Shown: piece by piece, positions 12,101 through 24,200 of the stretch
How the letters are laid out: the number at the start of each line of letters is the position of its first letter
Position numbering within the stretch: position 1 is the stretch's first letter
Assembly (NCBI GenBank): GCA_947561715.1
Contig: OX387204.1
Location: 14,823,001 to 14,887,000, forward strand
Origin: Ascidia mentula
Lineage: Eukaryota > Chordata > Ascidiacea > Phlebobranchia > Ascidiidae
DNA length: 64,000 nucleotides
Reading direction: 5' to 3'
Notes under the pieces: model-generated
What the model saw: the letters and a program-made list of their open reading frames with translations, nothing else
Told to the model about the DNA's origin: nothing
The model's database searches: none
Translations under genes and position numbers: made by a program

Positions 12101-15100
12101 CTATATTGTGTAAAAAGGTATACACAAATTTACGTTTACTGTAATTATGTCTGGTCTAATGATGATACGAATAACGTGGTTTGACATGGTAAGATGATAT
12201 GGCTTAATTTAAATGACCTTAAATTATGTTCGTTGTATGAAGTAATTTGCTGTTTGTGGTTACGTCAGTTCAATAAAACAAGACAACTTGCGTTGGTCCA
12301 AAGGTTAAAGTTAAATGACAGTGACGTGAATTGCGTAATGTTTGGGCGGTGGTCACTGAACTTACGTACGGTTTTGTTGTCAATTTCCTCTATTGAAAAT
12401 TCCACAGCACGTATAAATGTAATATTTGATGTTTAACGACTGAATTGAATTGAAACCACACATAAAGGCGGTTTATGACTTTGTTTAAATACGTGCGTAC
12501 TCCACCCTTTCAGACACCTTGCGCAATTCGCTGAAATGCCACGCACATGATTGTATCAGTTAAATGTATGCGTGGTATTAGTCCCTTGTTTAAACATAAA
12601 AGTGATTTAATCCCTTTAATATCTGATGGAGAAAACGCCTGTGCGTTTCTTGTTAACTGATATTTACCGACCAGCACGTATTATGGAGGTTTTTGACCAA
12701 ACGAAAGCTAACATGGTTTTGTCACCAACACTTGACTGATTTCACAAGTGTTTAAAATGTTAAAAAAGATTTGTAAGCTACCAAATACCAAACAAGGAAA
12801 TTCTTGACATATGACGAGTATGCTATGTACCTCACATAACGCCCAGCTATCCCAAATTAACATTACATTTATCAACAGAATAAATATTTCGATTGCGTGG
12901 GGGCGCATGTATTAGTAGATATCAAAGACGGTCGCAAATACCCTAAGGGTCTCTTCGCAGCATTTACCTGCGTTAAAAGAGTCCAAATAAATAAGATGTG
13001 GTTTAATCACAACACTCATTTTGAACTTGAAACAGAACGGATGCAAACGCGGAAGATGCGGAAAGAATCAACGAACTCGAAGAAGAAACGAAACTATGTC
13101 GTCACGTGGCCGTTTCGCTTCACTGGGAACTACAGGCAGCCGACGAGAAACTACAAAAGGTAAAATACGGTGAAATGGTTGTAAAATCGTGTTTAATTAA
13201 TGCAGTGGTTCTCAGACTTCTAATACGCGTGCGATGCACTTGCACAAATTATGAATCTATCAGAACGATTTGTTGCTATGTTTACAATATTTAAATGTGG
13301 AAGCCAGGACTAACTTGTTATTTGTCTGCAGTTTCCCTAATTTTAGTTTTCTTTGTTTAAATTGTTACGCGGAGGTTCTAAAAATTCGAACGACGCTTTA
13401 TGTGTTGCAGGTCGAAATTAGGAACACGGATCTACATGAACGACTTGTGAGCGCCGAGGTGGAAAAAAGTATTTACGAAAAAGAGGCAATGAGTTTACGA
13501 AACATGGTAAGGAAGATTACGTACACACGACCCTTCTCAACTGATACTCTTTCTTACAAGCCGAATACAAAAAACTGAAAGATCTTCGTTTATAATAAAT
13601 CGGAAAGAATTGCAAAGAAAAATGTTGCTTTCCAGGTCGACCAAATGAGTCTTCACGCATCGTCGGTGCCCACCGAACCGGAACCGACATTTGGCAACAG
13701 GGAAACGATCCCGGAGCTGCAACGGCAAGTTCGCTTCTACGATGAAGAACGAAGAGCGGTTCTATCCCGTCTCGTGGAAGTCGAAAAAGAGAGGGTAAAG
13801 TTTTCACCACTTTCTTTAGATAGGAATAAATATGGGGATGGACAAAGCATGCCACAAATCCCGTTAATTTCCCGGCAGAAACGTTCATTTCCCAACTAAA
13901 ATCTGTCAGTCTTGGCATACTTGAAACTTCTGAACGTTTCAAATTATTGACTTCCTTCCGGAATAAATTGGTGTCGCTGGAAGTAATGACAATGCTCAGT
14001 ATAGAGGGATAGATTCTGGCAAAGCTAGGGAACCAGTCATATGCACAGTATTACTCTTTTTAATATTGCCCTTTAGGCATTTAATTTACTAATCCGCGCA
14101 CTCTGAGTGGTGCGACCGTTGGTTTATGTGACGCAATATGGATTGTACGGAGAATTCTGTAGAATATTGCAAGGGATACAGGAATAAGCTGAAGTTGATA
14201 CTTTTCGGTTGATCGATTGTTTGGCAATGCATGCTTGAACTTTAAACACTTGTGCAACCAAGAGTAAAATTAAAAATCGGATTATTGGAATCATCATCCA
14301 AAAGTTTATGTTTATGTTGCTAAGCGTTTGACCAACTACTGCGATTCACATGGTTGCTATCGATTCCCACCTATATTTATGCTTGAAACAATTTTTGGAG
14401 AAACGAATTTAATACAAGTTAGCACTTTCTGTGCAGTTAGATAAGTTGTCTATTATTCCTTCAACAACAGGCAGAATTCTGTGATTAAACATCCCAATTC
14501 TTGGTATCTGATTTTTTAAGTTACGTACTTCCTTGAAATCAAGAAATGCAATTGCGCATTGCAACAAATTGGCATGTGTTCTGGGCAAGGAGAAACAACT
14601 CCTACTTCCGTTTTCACAAACTAACATCACATTTACCCTAAATGGTCAACACCAACTTGTAACGTATTACCGGAATTGTTCTGTCACAAGACTTTGCCGT
14701 CGCGTACACTTCCATAACCAGTGATGCAACGAGCTTTCAATATTGACCTTATGACGCAAAACGTTTGCTTTCTACGGCTAAAGGGCTTGGGTGAAATCGT
14801 GTCGTGCGCTCACAAAAAATACCGTCGAATTTACGACTTAACTGGTGGGGTTGTTTGCTTGTGGTTGACAGGTCACGGGGTAAATATGATTCATGGCTTT
14901 AACTATTAAGATCGCAGGGATAGGAATTTTCGTTTAACAATCTTTTTGGGGTTATCAACCTTTTTATATTCCACGCACGCATGACCGCGGTATGGAATTT
15001 TGGCTAGTTAAATTTCCGAATTGAGAAAGTGTTCCTGCTTACGCGTGTTTCAGATAAAAGTTCAACGTCATATGGTTTACGACTTTGGTATAGCGATAAC

Positions 15101-18100
15101 CTACATTCTTATGCAAAACACAACACGTGATAAGGTCCAGGGGTATGTTTTATTGCAAAACAAAATACTAATTATATAACTTAAACCAAACGAATGTTAT
15201 CCATCTTGTGGTACAGATGTTTAGTTCCCTTCGCTGTTTTTATCAACCAAAGGAATGAATAATCATTCTTTGCTGCTAGATTGATTCCTATAATTTGGCG
15301 TAATGTTTTAAAGGAAGCATCGTTGTTGTCCAAGATTTGATACCAAACTACTATGAGATATTTTTTTTTTTTTTAATTTTGAAAGTGTTCTAGGCATTTG
15401 TGTAATTACAATTTTGCAACCATACGCATGCTGGTGCGGTTAAAATAGGTCCACAGTACAATTTAATACTAAGTAATGTTCACATATTAACACAACATCT
15501 AGATTCAATTTCCAATTAAATGATTTTCCAGGACTCCATACAAGAGACGAACGACAATTATCGTCGCATTTATGGTGAAATTCTCCTCCCGCTCCGCTCC
15601 CTGGAGAGCGAGGAATGGCGAACCAAGGATCTGAAAATCCGCATCCGGATGGCGGAGGATCAGGCGGGAGTCCTCGGACGCAGGGTGATGCAGCTCGAGA
15701 TTGACAACGGGACCTTGATGAAGCAAGTGGAGGACTGGGTAAGTTGGAAGTGTTTGTTATGGTTTGATTCGTGTTTGTAGAATATTTTGTGAAGACTATA
15801 GCTTAGATCTCCAACCTCCTGTAGTTTGCAAAAGGGGCAATCATACTCTTACACAATATATCCCCAATGGTTCTGGAACCTCTTAAGTTTCAATATCCCG
15901 TGTTTTTAACATCATTAAATCTATATGGTATGGTTAACATTACACGATATGGGATTTTTCACTTTGAAACTTTGTTATTGAAACGCGTATGAATCATATA
16001 CACCGCGGGGTGAACGCAGTAATGTTACATGCAATGCCAAGATTGGCAGGATCGCCCCACTGCGCAGGTCCTTACTTGGCGATAACAGCTATCGTATCGA
16101 GATCCAGCTAGTCTGCAATGCCTGGGGTGCGAAGCTTGTGAACCTTTTGTCCCCGGGGTGAAATTAGAAAAAAAAAATTTGCGATTATATTGACCTACAT
16201 GAACACGGTATGAAATTTGTGTTATCAGGAATCAACGAATGCCGAACAATCCCGAAAAGCGACGACGAGCGACGTCCAGTTCCTCGAGGACGAAGTGGAA
16301 GCACTTCGACTCGCACTGCAGGAAGTCGAACAGGAAAACCTCGTTCTGAGAGGTTAGCTCTTATTTCACTTAATATTTTCAATATATTTCAGTTTAATTA
16401 TCACGACTTTATCGTTGTTCTTTGGTGTAGATCAAATAAGTCAAATGAACCGCATGGCAAAGGAAAGAGAGAAGATGCTTTTGTTGGATGTAAGTATTCA
16501 AGTACATTTTCTGTGGTGACAACAGTGAAGCTGATTCGTGACTGTTTTTAAGAACGGTGACTGAAAAAAATATAATGTTGGGTTGCAACATGTTACGTTG
16601 GCATCTTGCTTTCGTATATTCAAACCTACCGCATTTGGTATAAAATTGACGACTGTCACGTAGTGGCTAATATTTGCTTGATCACAACCAAGCTTAACTA
16701 ATTAATATAGAGCTTTAACTAACGCTGATAATATAAAAAACGCTGAGCTAAGATATAGAAAACTCAAAACTTATTTCGTTATCTGCAGTAGGTTGTCTTT
16801 TGACCATGGTGGGAATCTAAAAAAACATTAGTTTTTATCTTTGCCTCCACCTAGCGGCGCTTGTGATTGTAAAAAAAAAACGCGCGCTCGATCGTAACAT
16901 CAGTTTCAAAACATAACAACATTTCGTAGACACCCAAAATCGAGGAAAAAGTCATACCATTGTCCCCGCTGCTGGAGAAAGCCATGATGACACCGACCGA
17001 TGCAGAACAACCGTGGAGTTTACCCGATCACAAATCGATCAACGTGAACAGGTCTGACAGTGAAATGACCTTGTCGGCGATGAATGTTAGCGACTTGGAC
17101 AAGTTCTCTATGCGCGTCATGACCCACGTGAGAACGGCCATTGACGCCGAGACGCAGACGATTGAAAACATGCAGGTAATGCGCAGATCTGTGTCTTGTG
17201 TCTGTCGGTGTTGTTGCACATATGTTTTACACTGTAACTGTCTGGGCGGATGTAGTTAACGTTAACAGACAACTATTACTTGAAACAAATCCCCTAAAAG
17301 AGAAAAAAACAGACGGTTTACTTCAGAAATCTCGTTTTTCAGAATTCAAATTTTGCCTCTTTAACCCTTAATTTAAATGCCATGTCGTGGTACGACGGCG
17401 CTTGAAATCAAATAAAAAACCTTCGGGGCTGTTTTTGAACCAGGACATAGCAACGCGACACTTGCACGCCTTTTTTGCGCCGAATTACGCGTCCGAAGAC
17501 GACCTAAAGTTGACTGGGCCGTACTAAAGCAGGTTTCCGAAGTGATCCAACGAATCCTCGGCGGCCACGACATCCGTAAACCGCAGGGAATATCCCGGGA
17601 GCTGATCAACGTCCTGGCGCGCTCCAAGGAAGCCGACGTTGAACACGTGGTAGAGCAGCTTCACAACTTGGCCATCGCAACCCGCAGCTTATTGGGCGAC
17701 AGCGAGGTAACGGATATATGTAGAGTGGTGTCGGAGGATAAGGCTACGCAGAAATCCGAGGGGGTTTTGGTCCATTACCGCGCGGCGGCGATAGAAGAGA
17801 AGGAACGGCCGGTGCCGAAGGTCGAGGTGATTACTGTGGAGAAGGAACCGACTGTGCGATATTTAAGTGTAAGTTTTTTGGTGAATTGGGTTTGGGAGGT
17901 TTGCTTATTTAAGGTTTGTGATCGGTTAAAGGGTGTAGGCTCGTGTTTTCGTCGATTATTTGCAAATACTGAAAAAAAATTAACATAATATTGCGATAAT
18001 TGAAGGACCCACACCGCTTTTAGAAAGCAATAGTGGAATACAACGTATTGTGATAAGGCAAGGAATAATATTATCATTTGCTTACACCTGTGGTAAACTG

Positions 18101-18319
18101 AGAGGTGACGTTAACAGTTTCCCACTCCATAACAACATGAGATCTCCTGATTTAGTTCCTTTCCCCTAACTGAACGTCCAGTTTGCCTAAAACTACTTTG
18201 TTTTTCAGACTTTTCAATTCCTGGTGCTCGCCCTTATTTCCTACGTCACCGCCACGTCACTTCCTCTGCCGACATTGTTTAAGTTGGTCGTTCTGGCGGC
18301 GTTGTTTTTCATTTTTTAG
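6156..18319 (+). CDS. Gene A: coiled-coil protein with C-terminal tail anchor
   Basis: Fourteen exons: 6156-6298, 7658-7844, 9217-9414, 10617-11420, 11817-12007, 13036-13159, 13411-13506, 13636-13794, 15532-15738, 16229-16352, 16431-16489, 16930-17175, 17533-17868, 18209-18319. All phases match, giving about 994 aa. Residues 1-444 look disordered: Cys-rich start (CRCHSHNCTC), a basic linker, Ser/Thr-rich stretches. Residues 445-764 are heptad-rich coiled coil (INELEEETKL, FLEDEVEALRLALQEVEQEN). The last exon is a hydrophobic tail (FQFLVLALISYV then FKLVVLAALFFIF) ending at the stop, as in tail-anchored ER or nuclear-envelope proteins. Short motifs: RVTF (115-118, PP1-docking type) and VQTD, SQTD, TQT (324, 341, 839; LC8-binding type). 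Plan and length recall the IRAG/LRMP (MRVI1) family of IP3-receptor partners, but I could not confirm homology. The exon 5 acceptor (TTTCAAAG) is the weakest junction. Confidence 0.72.
9217..9414 (+). other. Gene A exon 3, open in two frames
   Basis: The phase-0 frame fits both neighbours and reads GGGSRVTFLENPTLHV to TSCEYK before GTGGGT. A second frame is open from 9228 to the donor and is strongly proline-rich (PPAPLPQTPLPPPPPG, then AGIDARFHFVRIQ). It would need the acceptor 11 bases later (GGTAG/CCG) and would leave in phase 1, out of step with exon 4. The phase-0 frame is therefore preferred. Confidence 0.6.
18209..18319 (+). other. Gene A exon 14: tail-anchor exon
   Basis: This 36-codon exon sits between TTTTTCAG and a TAG stop and encodes almost nothing but hydrophobic residues. 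There are two hydrophobic runs around a short SLPLP turn, one lysine before the second run, and the protein ends LFFIF. It could be one long tail anchor or a short hairpin. There is no PPPT ending, so it is not a classical KASH peptide. Confidence 0.7.
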
Positions 18320-18882
18320 CCTTTTTTATCCCCGCGAATCACCACACAAACAAAGGGCTTCACTACTGTAATAGTTCGCATATAAATAACACTAGGATAA
18401 ATAAAAAACTGCCACCAATGGGTAAAAGATAAAGAAAATGTAGCACAACGTTGAGCTTTACAGTGAGCCGAAAAGGCAATATACTGTGAGAAAGCAGAAT
18501 TAGTTCATTGATTCAAGGACCCACTTGCAGTTTGGGATACAGGCAACGATAAAACAGTGAAATAGGCTGCATTTACACACGCAAAATCCGCTCATGCTAT
18601 GGAATAAATAAGGCTTCGCGCGCATTCGATGAAGTGCAATATTAAATGGTAAGGTACCTAAAAAATATCCATTAAGCCACATACGACGTTGAGTTAGAAT
18701 TAATATGTCAATTTGCCGCACCAGTGTATAGAACAAAAACACGTCAAATCAAGAAGATTATGTTCCTGGGGCCGTATCAAATACGATGATTGTGTTAGCC
18801 ACAACCTCAACCATAAAACAAACCGCTCGAAACGGGTTTACACCAATTACTTAAGCATTGCCAGGGCGTTCCAACCCCGACA
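18320..18882. other. Convergent 3' spacer between genes A and B
   Basis: Genes A and B end tail to tail about 560 bases apart. The spacer holds the gene A poly(A) signal and the 3' UTRs of both genes. No clear AATAAA was found for gene B. No other coding signal is seen. Confidence 0.6.
18400..18405 (+). terminator. Poly(A) signal, gene A
   Basis: AATAAA about 80 bases after the gene A stop, followed by an A-rich stretch. Confidence 0.5.
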
Positions 18883-21247
18883 CTACTGCTTGCGTGAATT
18901 GTACAACACCACCTGTTTTCCAAACTTGGTGACACATTGTTCCACCAATTGCAAAAGCCTTGCCACGTTGCGCTCAAGCAGTTGACCAATAAGTGGCGAC
19001 TCGTTGGTCCACAGCGAAGTGCGGAACTGGTCTTTCAGGTCGCAGCGGTTTGTTATTGCGTAACGAAGTGTGTCAATCACGTGGACGGGGAACTGACAGT
19101 TGTAGAGGTAGGAAAGGTAGTCGTTGTTGTCGTGTTGAAAAGCGTCGTCGGTTTTTACGTGAATGAGGTGACCTGAAAATAGCGAGGATTGGTTTAAAGA
19201 TGCAAATTAACATCAGGCTTTTAACGGAACGCAAAACGGGGATCAAAATGTTGTTTTCAGTGCATTTAATGAATTAACAACGCGTTTTTATTGTGGGAAT
19301 CAAGAGGTGATCTTTATTCAAATAGGACGCACACAAAGACACTATAAATGAAAAGGCTGCGCCCAACGCGATTTTAACAATCAACCAATCGAACTGTCGC
19401 ATTTATTATCACGTGACAATATCAACCAATCAAAATCATCGCACCTTTTAATACGTGACAATATCAACCAATCATACACGAGGTAACAAAAAAATTTTCA
19501 ACACGCACCTTGGACGCTCTGGTGGCCTTTGCTCGGCACCGGAATAGCTGCCAAGTAGCCGAGAAGCAAATACTCCATATCGTCCCACTGTTTTCGGCTG
19601 AACGGTGTCACAGCATTGGTGATTCCGCTCAGTTTCGGTACTGATATGTAGTGAACTGTCGTGACCCGCTCGGGTATCTGAAATCATTGTTTTGGGTGTT
19701 TTTTTTTGTCGTTTCTTTTTATGTTTTATCAAAGAAAAATGAGCCCGCTGTCGTTACGTTTTCTTTTTATTTCCCATCCTTTTCGCCCATTTCATATTTT
19801 TCTTTTATATTTCATCCTTTCCGCTCGATTCGTGTTGTTTTTTTTTTAGTTCACACGCGTGCATTTCTGTATGTGGGAACACTGGTGTCAAAATGAACCC
19901 TGTTGAATTTCATCACATTTCTTTCTATGTGCGAATGACCGCTGTGCTGTGTGCCCTCACATTCCTTCATAGGCAATTTCCCAAATCGAGAAAGTAACAC
20001 AAACTAATAATAAATAATGAAGTTCTTCAATAATTACACAACTTGGCCCAAACATGATAATTGAAATTAAATATAGAACTGTAATTTTAGTTGTACGAAT
20101 CGTAATCCCTAAATAATAAACCAATCTTACTACATGACTCTAAATTTTGACTGCGAGTTTTTGTTCTAATTGGGTTTCAATGTATTTTATGTGGAAAACA
20201 TCAAAACCTAAGTGAGGTCCCCGCGTGTTTTTAATCGCTTCCAAAAGAGATAGTTAAGTTAAGAGATTATTGTCGCTGTAGTGTTGTGTAGATATAACAC
20301 ACACTCACTTAATCAGTCTACGTTTTCATTCAAGCAAAATCTTGATATGCCGTAATATAACAGAGGGTTAAACTTATTATGCAAGAAAACATTCGCAAAA
20401 ATCATAGAGCGTTATGATGAGACCTGTTTCTAGAAGGGGCATGGATGCTAATTTACCAGAGTTGCATTTTAAGTGGTTACTTCTATACACAGATAGGTGA
20501 TTTTTAAGGGGTACCGGCAAGAAAAAAGATCAACAATCACTGGCTTTTATGATTGGATGAACGACACCTACCGTGGGGACTACGACGCCACGTAGTGAGC
20601 CGTCTTGTTGCTTCAGTTGCCGAAATTTGTCAAACTGGTTTCCACCAATGTCAACTGGAAAACCGGCTTCGGATAATTCCGATGGACTCAGCAGTCTCTC
20701 TATGGCTGGCACAGTCTTGTACAACTGTATGTGGAAAAGGTTGGTTTCAGAAAGCAGTTCACGAATCAGAAAAAGATGCAGAAAATTAAAGCAACTCACA
20801 ATATTGACAGATAGGGAAATAAGCTGATAGAAAAATTGCAACATGTTTTTTTTAAATATTTACATAAACAAAACTATAAAAACCAAAAGGTTGCTTCGTT
20901 TTTCTTTTTAAATACTTACACACACAAACTTATAAAGAACAAGTAAATTAACCAGTAGGTTCGTTTTTACATGCTTGTAAAGTATGCGTTTCAAACATGA
21001 CATTTTAGGCGATGCAAAATACGTACCCCGAGCATTCTGTCTAGTTGGTAAACGGCTAACTGGGATAACTCAAACTCCTCGGGCCCACGCTTGGCAAGAA
21101 ACAGCGCCGGCCGATCCGCATTGTTCAATGTGAGACGGATGTTCATCTGACCACCGATGGCTAGTTTTCCTCTTGCCGGCTTGAAAGCTTTGGCATCTTC
21201 CACCTTGCTATCGGCAATGATGCTTTCCCAGTCTTGGTCTTTCGTTC
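18883..21247 (-). other. Gene B, C-terminal FAM20/GASK-like domain
   Basis: Exons 10-13. RPALFLAKRGPEEFELSQ and LAVYQLDRMLG match the FAM20 pattern G-x-A-L-F-K ... A-E-I-A-A-F-x-L-D-R-x-L-x. The Glu before I-A-A-F is Gln here (Q621). Where FAM20 enzymes have L-x-G-N-x-D-R-H this protein reads LLLGYLAAIPVPSKGH. Where they have I-I-H-L-D-N-G it reads LIHVKTDDAF. The C-terminal helix LLQLVEQCVTKFG matches the family's ending. Confidence 0.65.
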
Positions 21248-24200
21248 CTAGACATAAGTGTTAGGTTTACAGGCTTCGCAGTCCAGGCATTGCGGTCTAG
21301 CTGGACCAGCTTTTAGACATAAATGGGGTGGATTAGTAAATTTTGGTGGAACCTCTGGTGGTTGGCTGTTAAGTCCACATCAACTGATCGATAACCGTTA
21401 TAGAAAACCGTGTTAATTTATTTTAAGTTTTTTATTTTTAAGGGCAAAAATGGTCTAAATGTTTTTAATTTGTGTCGATTCACTGGAAAAGGGTGAAGTT
21501 ATTTTCAACAAGTTTGCCTCGAAAAAGTTAACAGGGTTTGACACTAAAACAAGTATGTAGCCTACTGAGAGACATTTGCGCAACATTAGATCGATATTTT
21601 ATTAAACAAATGACTGCACGGCAGTTAGAGCTTACTACCGACCTTTCCATCCGCACGATTTCATCAGAATAGCTTCCCCCGTTTCTCTGACGTAATATTG
21701 AGTCGTCTCCATGTCACCAAGGCAGTCATCTTTCTTTTCGTGTGTTTGCTGCCATTAAAAGTTTTATTTGACTGCTCGTGTGGCAATAATATTGGGCAAA
21801 TCATAGCAACATTTGACCCACCAAAACACTTTGAGGGTGGAAAATATGCAACCATGTTTTATGCAATACGAAAAAAACAGTGACCTTTTCGCATATTGAC
21901 GACAATGCGCAACTTAGGTTCAACCAATAGCATAATTCATCTTGAAAAATCTGTTGTTATCCTTAAATTTTCATTAATGCTTTTTAAACGTGAGAAATGT
22001 GTTACACCAGGTAAGTATTGGGCACTGACCTTCACCTCGGGTTCCTTAATTTCTGGTTCTGGCATCGCGTTGTCGGCTGGTCGAACGTACACTGTGGTAC
22101 CAGCGTGATCCACAGGTTTTGAGTTGTCCGACTTTAATATGGCAATAATCCAGCCTGAAAGCATTACACATGAACTAAATTTACAACATGGCCTGCAATG
22201 GCAGCATTCAAGCAGACCAATATCCATTTAAATGCTGTTGTTTGAACACAAGTTTCTGATCATTGAGCCTCATTTGCTCCTTTAAGAGTTACCTTCTTTG
22301 CGAAGGTGGGGTATGGTGACGAACGCCTTGCACTTTACGTCCTTCAGGCACATGTTGACCGCGTCCTCGGCCGTCTGCAGTGACATCACACATCCCCATT
22401 CTGCTTTGCTGTAGGGGCAGTAGTAGTCATAGCGACCAGGGAAATCTGCATTTTCTATCTTCTGAAATCCGTCAATTGTCTGCGATTGTAAATATCAGTT
22501 AAGTATGGTTAAAAGGTAAGGAACATGTACACCATACTCGATACAACAAACAAGCCGGGTGTTAGTTTTTAGCAGTTCGGGGTTTATATTTGTACACAAA
22601 GTGTCAATCTGTACCAAAACCAAATATTTAAGCTATCAGAATCTCCCTATCTTTTCAGCCGACAAAGCATCAGATATTTGTCGACTGATTTTAAGTAAAA
22701 GCAATGAATCGATTATTTACAAAGTGATTGCTAGGAGATAAGGCTAGGTGCAAAATGACTTCAGTCACAACATGGAAAAATAAATTAAAACGATAAAGGT
22801 TAATTTCACCACTGGTTCCTTTGGTTTTTCTTGTTTGATTTGTGGGAGGGGATCGGAATTTCGAACCAAAATCTTTTCCGGGTTTACTTCATTGATTGAA
22901 ACACGCCATTCATGTTGTTCCCAAGAATCAACCTTAATGAAACAAATTTTTGGGTTTTTTTTGAACTTTTTTTTATGTTACTGGCCAAAATTAAATTTAG
23001 CAAGGTAGTTTCCCTTTAATAATTCCTTCTATTATATTTATCCAACGACTCAACCTTGTGCTACTGTTAAAACATTTCCACCCACATAAAAATTTACACA
23101 TAACAACATGCTAGTATTGCCAAACTAAACAGTTGGCACACTTGTTACCTGTGAACCATCCGGTAACCTTTTGATGCTTAACCCTGCTGGATTGCTGTCA
23201 CCATTATCTTGTATTGCCCGATCAGCATTCAAAGGCCTGCCCTCCAAATCAGCTAAAATGTACATTTTGTGTTTAGTAGAAAACTTCCATTTTTTTGTAC
23301 ACGTACAAATTGGACAAGTCCCCTACAACTCCAGTCATATAACAAACAGTGATCAGTATTCAGTATATACATTTTTTTTTTTATACTTATTGCAATACTT
23401 CTGCGGGTGACTATAGATTGCTTACTTTTTGGCAAGTATTTCTCCAGTTGGCGAAGCAAGTCAGCTGCTTTGTATTGGTATTTTTTCAGGCTGTTTAGAA
23501 GCTCAGACATGTCTTTGGTGAACTTGGAAGGGACACCAAATTGAAGTAGAGGAAGCAGATAGGTTTTGGTTAAACCCACAAGGTTTTTCTTTTCATTGTA
23601 ACCTTTGCATTCTTGGGCAACACAATCCACTCCTGATCAACATGCAAAAAATACTTCCTGTTCAGTTTCACATTACATAAACATGTAAGTTAATCCACAA
23701 GCAATTTTTTATATAAATAGCACAATAAACACATGTTTAGTACACATCTGGTAACTTTAACAATTAAAGAATCAGTGAGTTGCAGACAAGACACACTGTT
23801 TTGACTTGCAGTCCAAAGCCACAGTCACCAGCTGTACTGATAAGACCTTCAAAGTGGCGTGCATTGTGTGCAACTCATAAAGAAATACGTTGTTTCCAAT
23901 TATCACCAACTACATTACATATAGTGGCATACCTAAGTTCATTCCATCAACAAAACAATTTTTAGGCAATATACAAGACGGTTCTGACACCAGAGGGAGC
24001 TGTGGAAAGCTGTTTAACTTGATGTCCTGATTTTTGGATGAAATAATGAAGTTTTCGGACTCCCAACCTCGCAGCAGAACGCTTCCATATGGTAAAGATG
24101 CCATAAACTTGACCAGGGAGATTAGGTTATAACATACCTAGATAAGGAACAATCTTGAGATTTGTGTGGCACAGAGGGATTTATGTTGAAAACTGTGGCA

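Noticed and set aside
13206..13222. hAT-like end CAGTGGTTCTCAGACTT
   Set aside because: No matching inverted end or target duplication found nearby; a single end could be chance.
13517..13942. 141-codon minus-strand frame
   Set aside because: Overlaps gene A exon 8 on the opposite strand and has no splice support.
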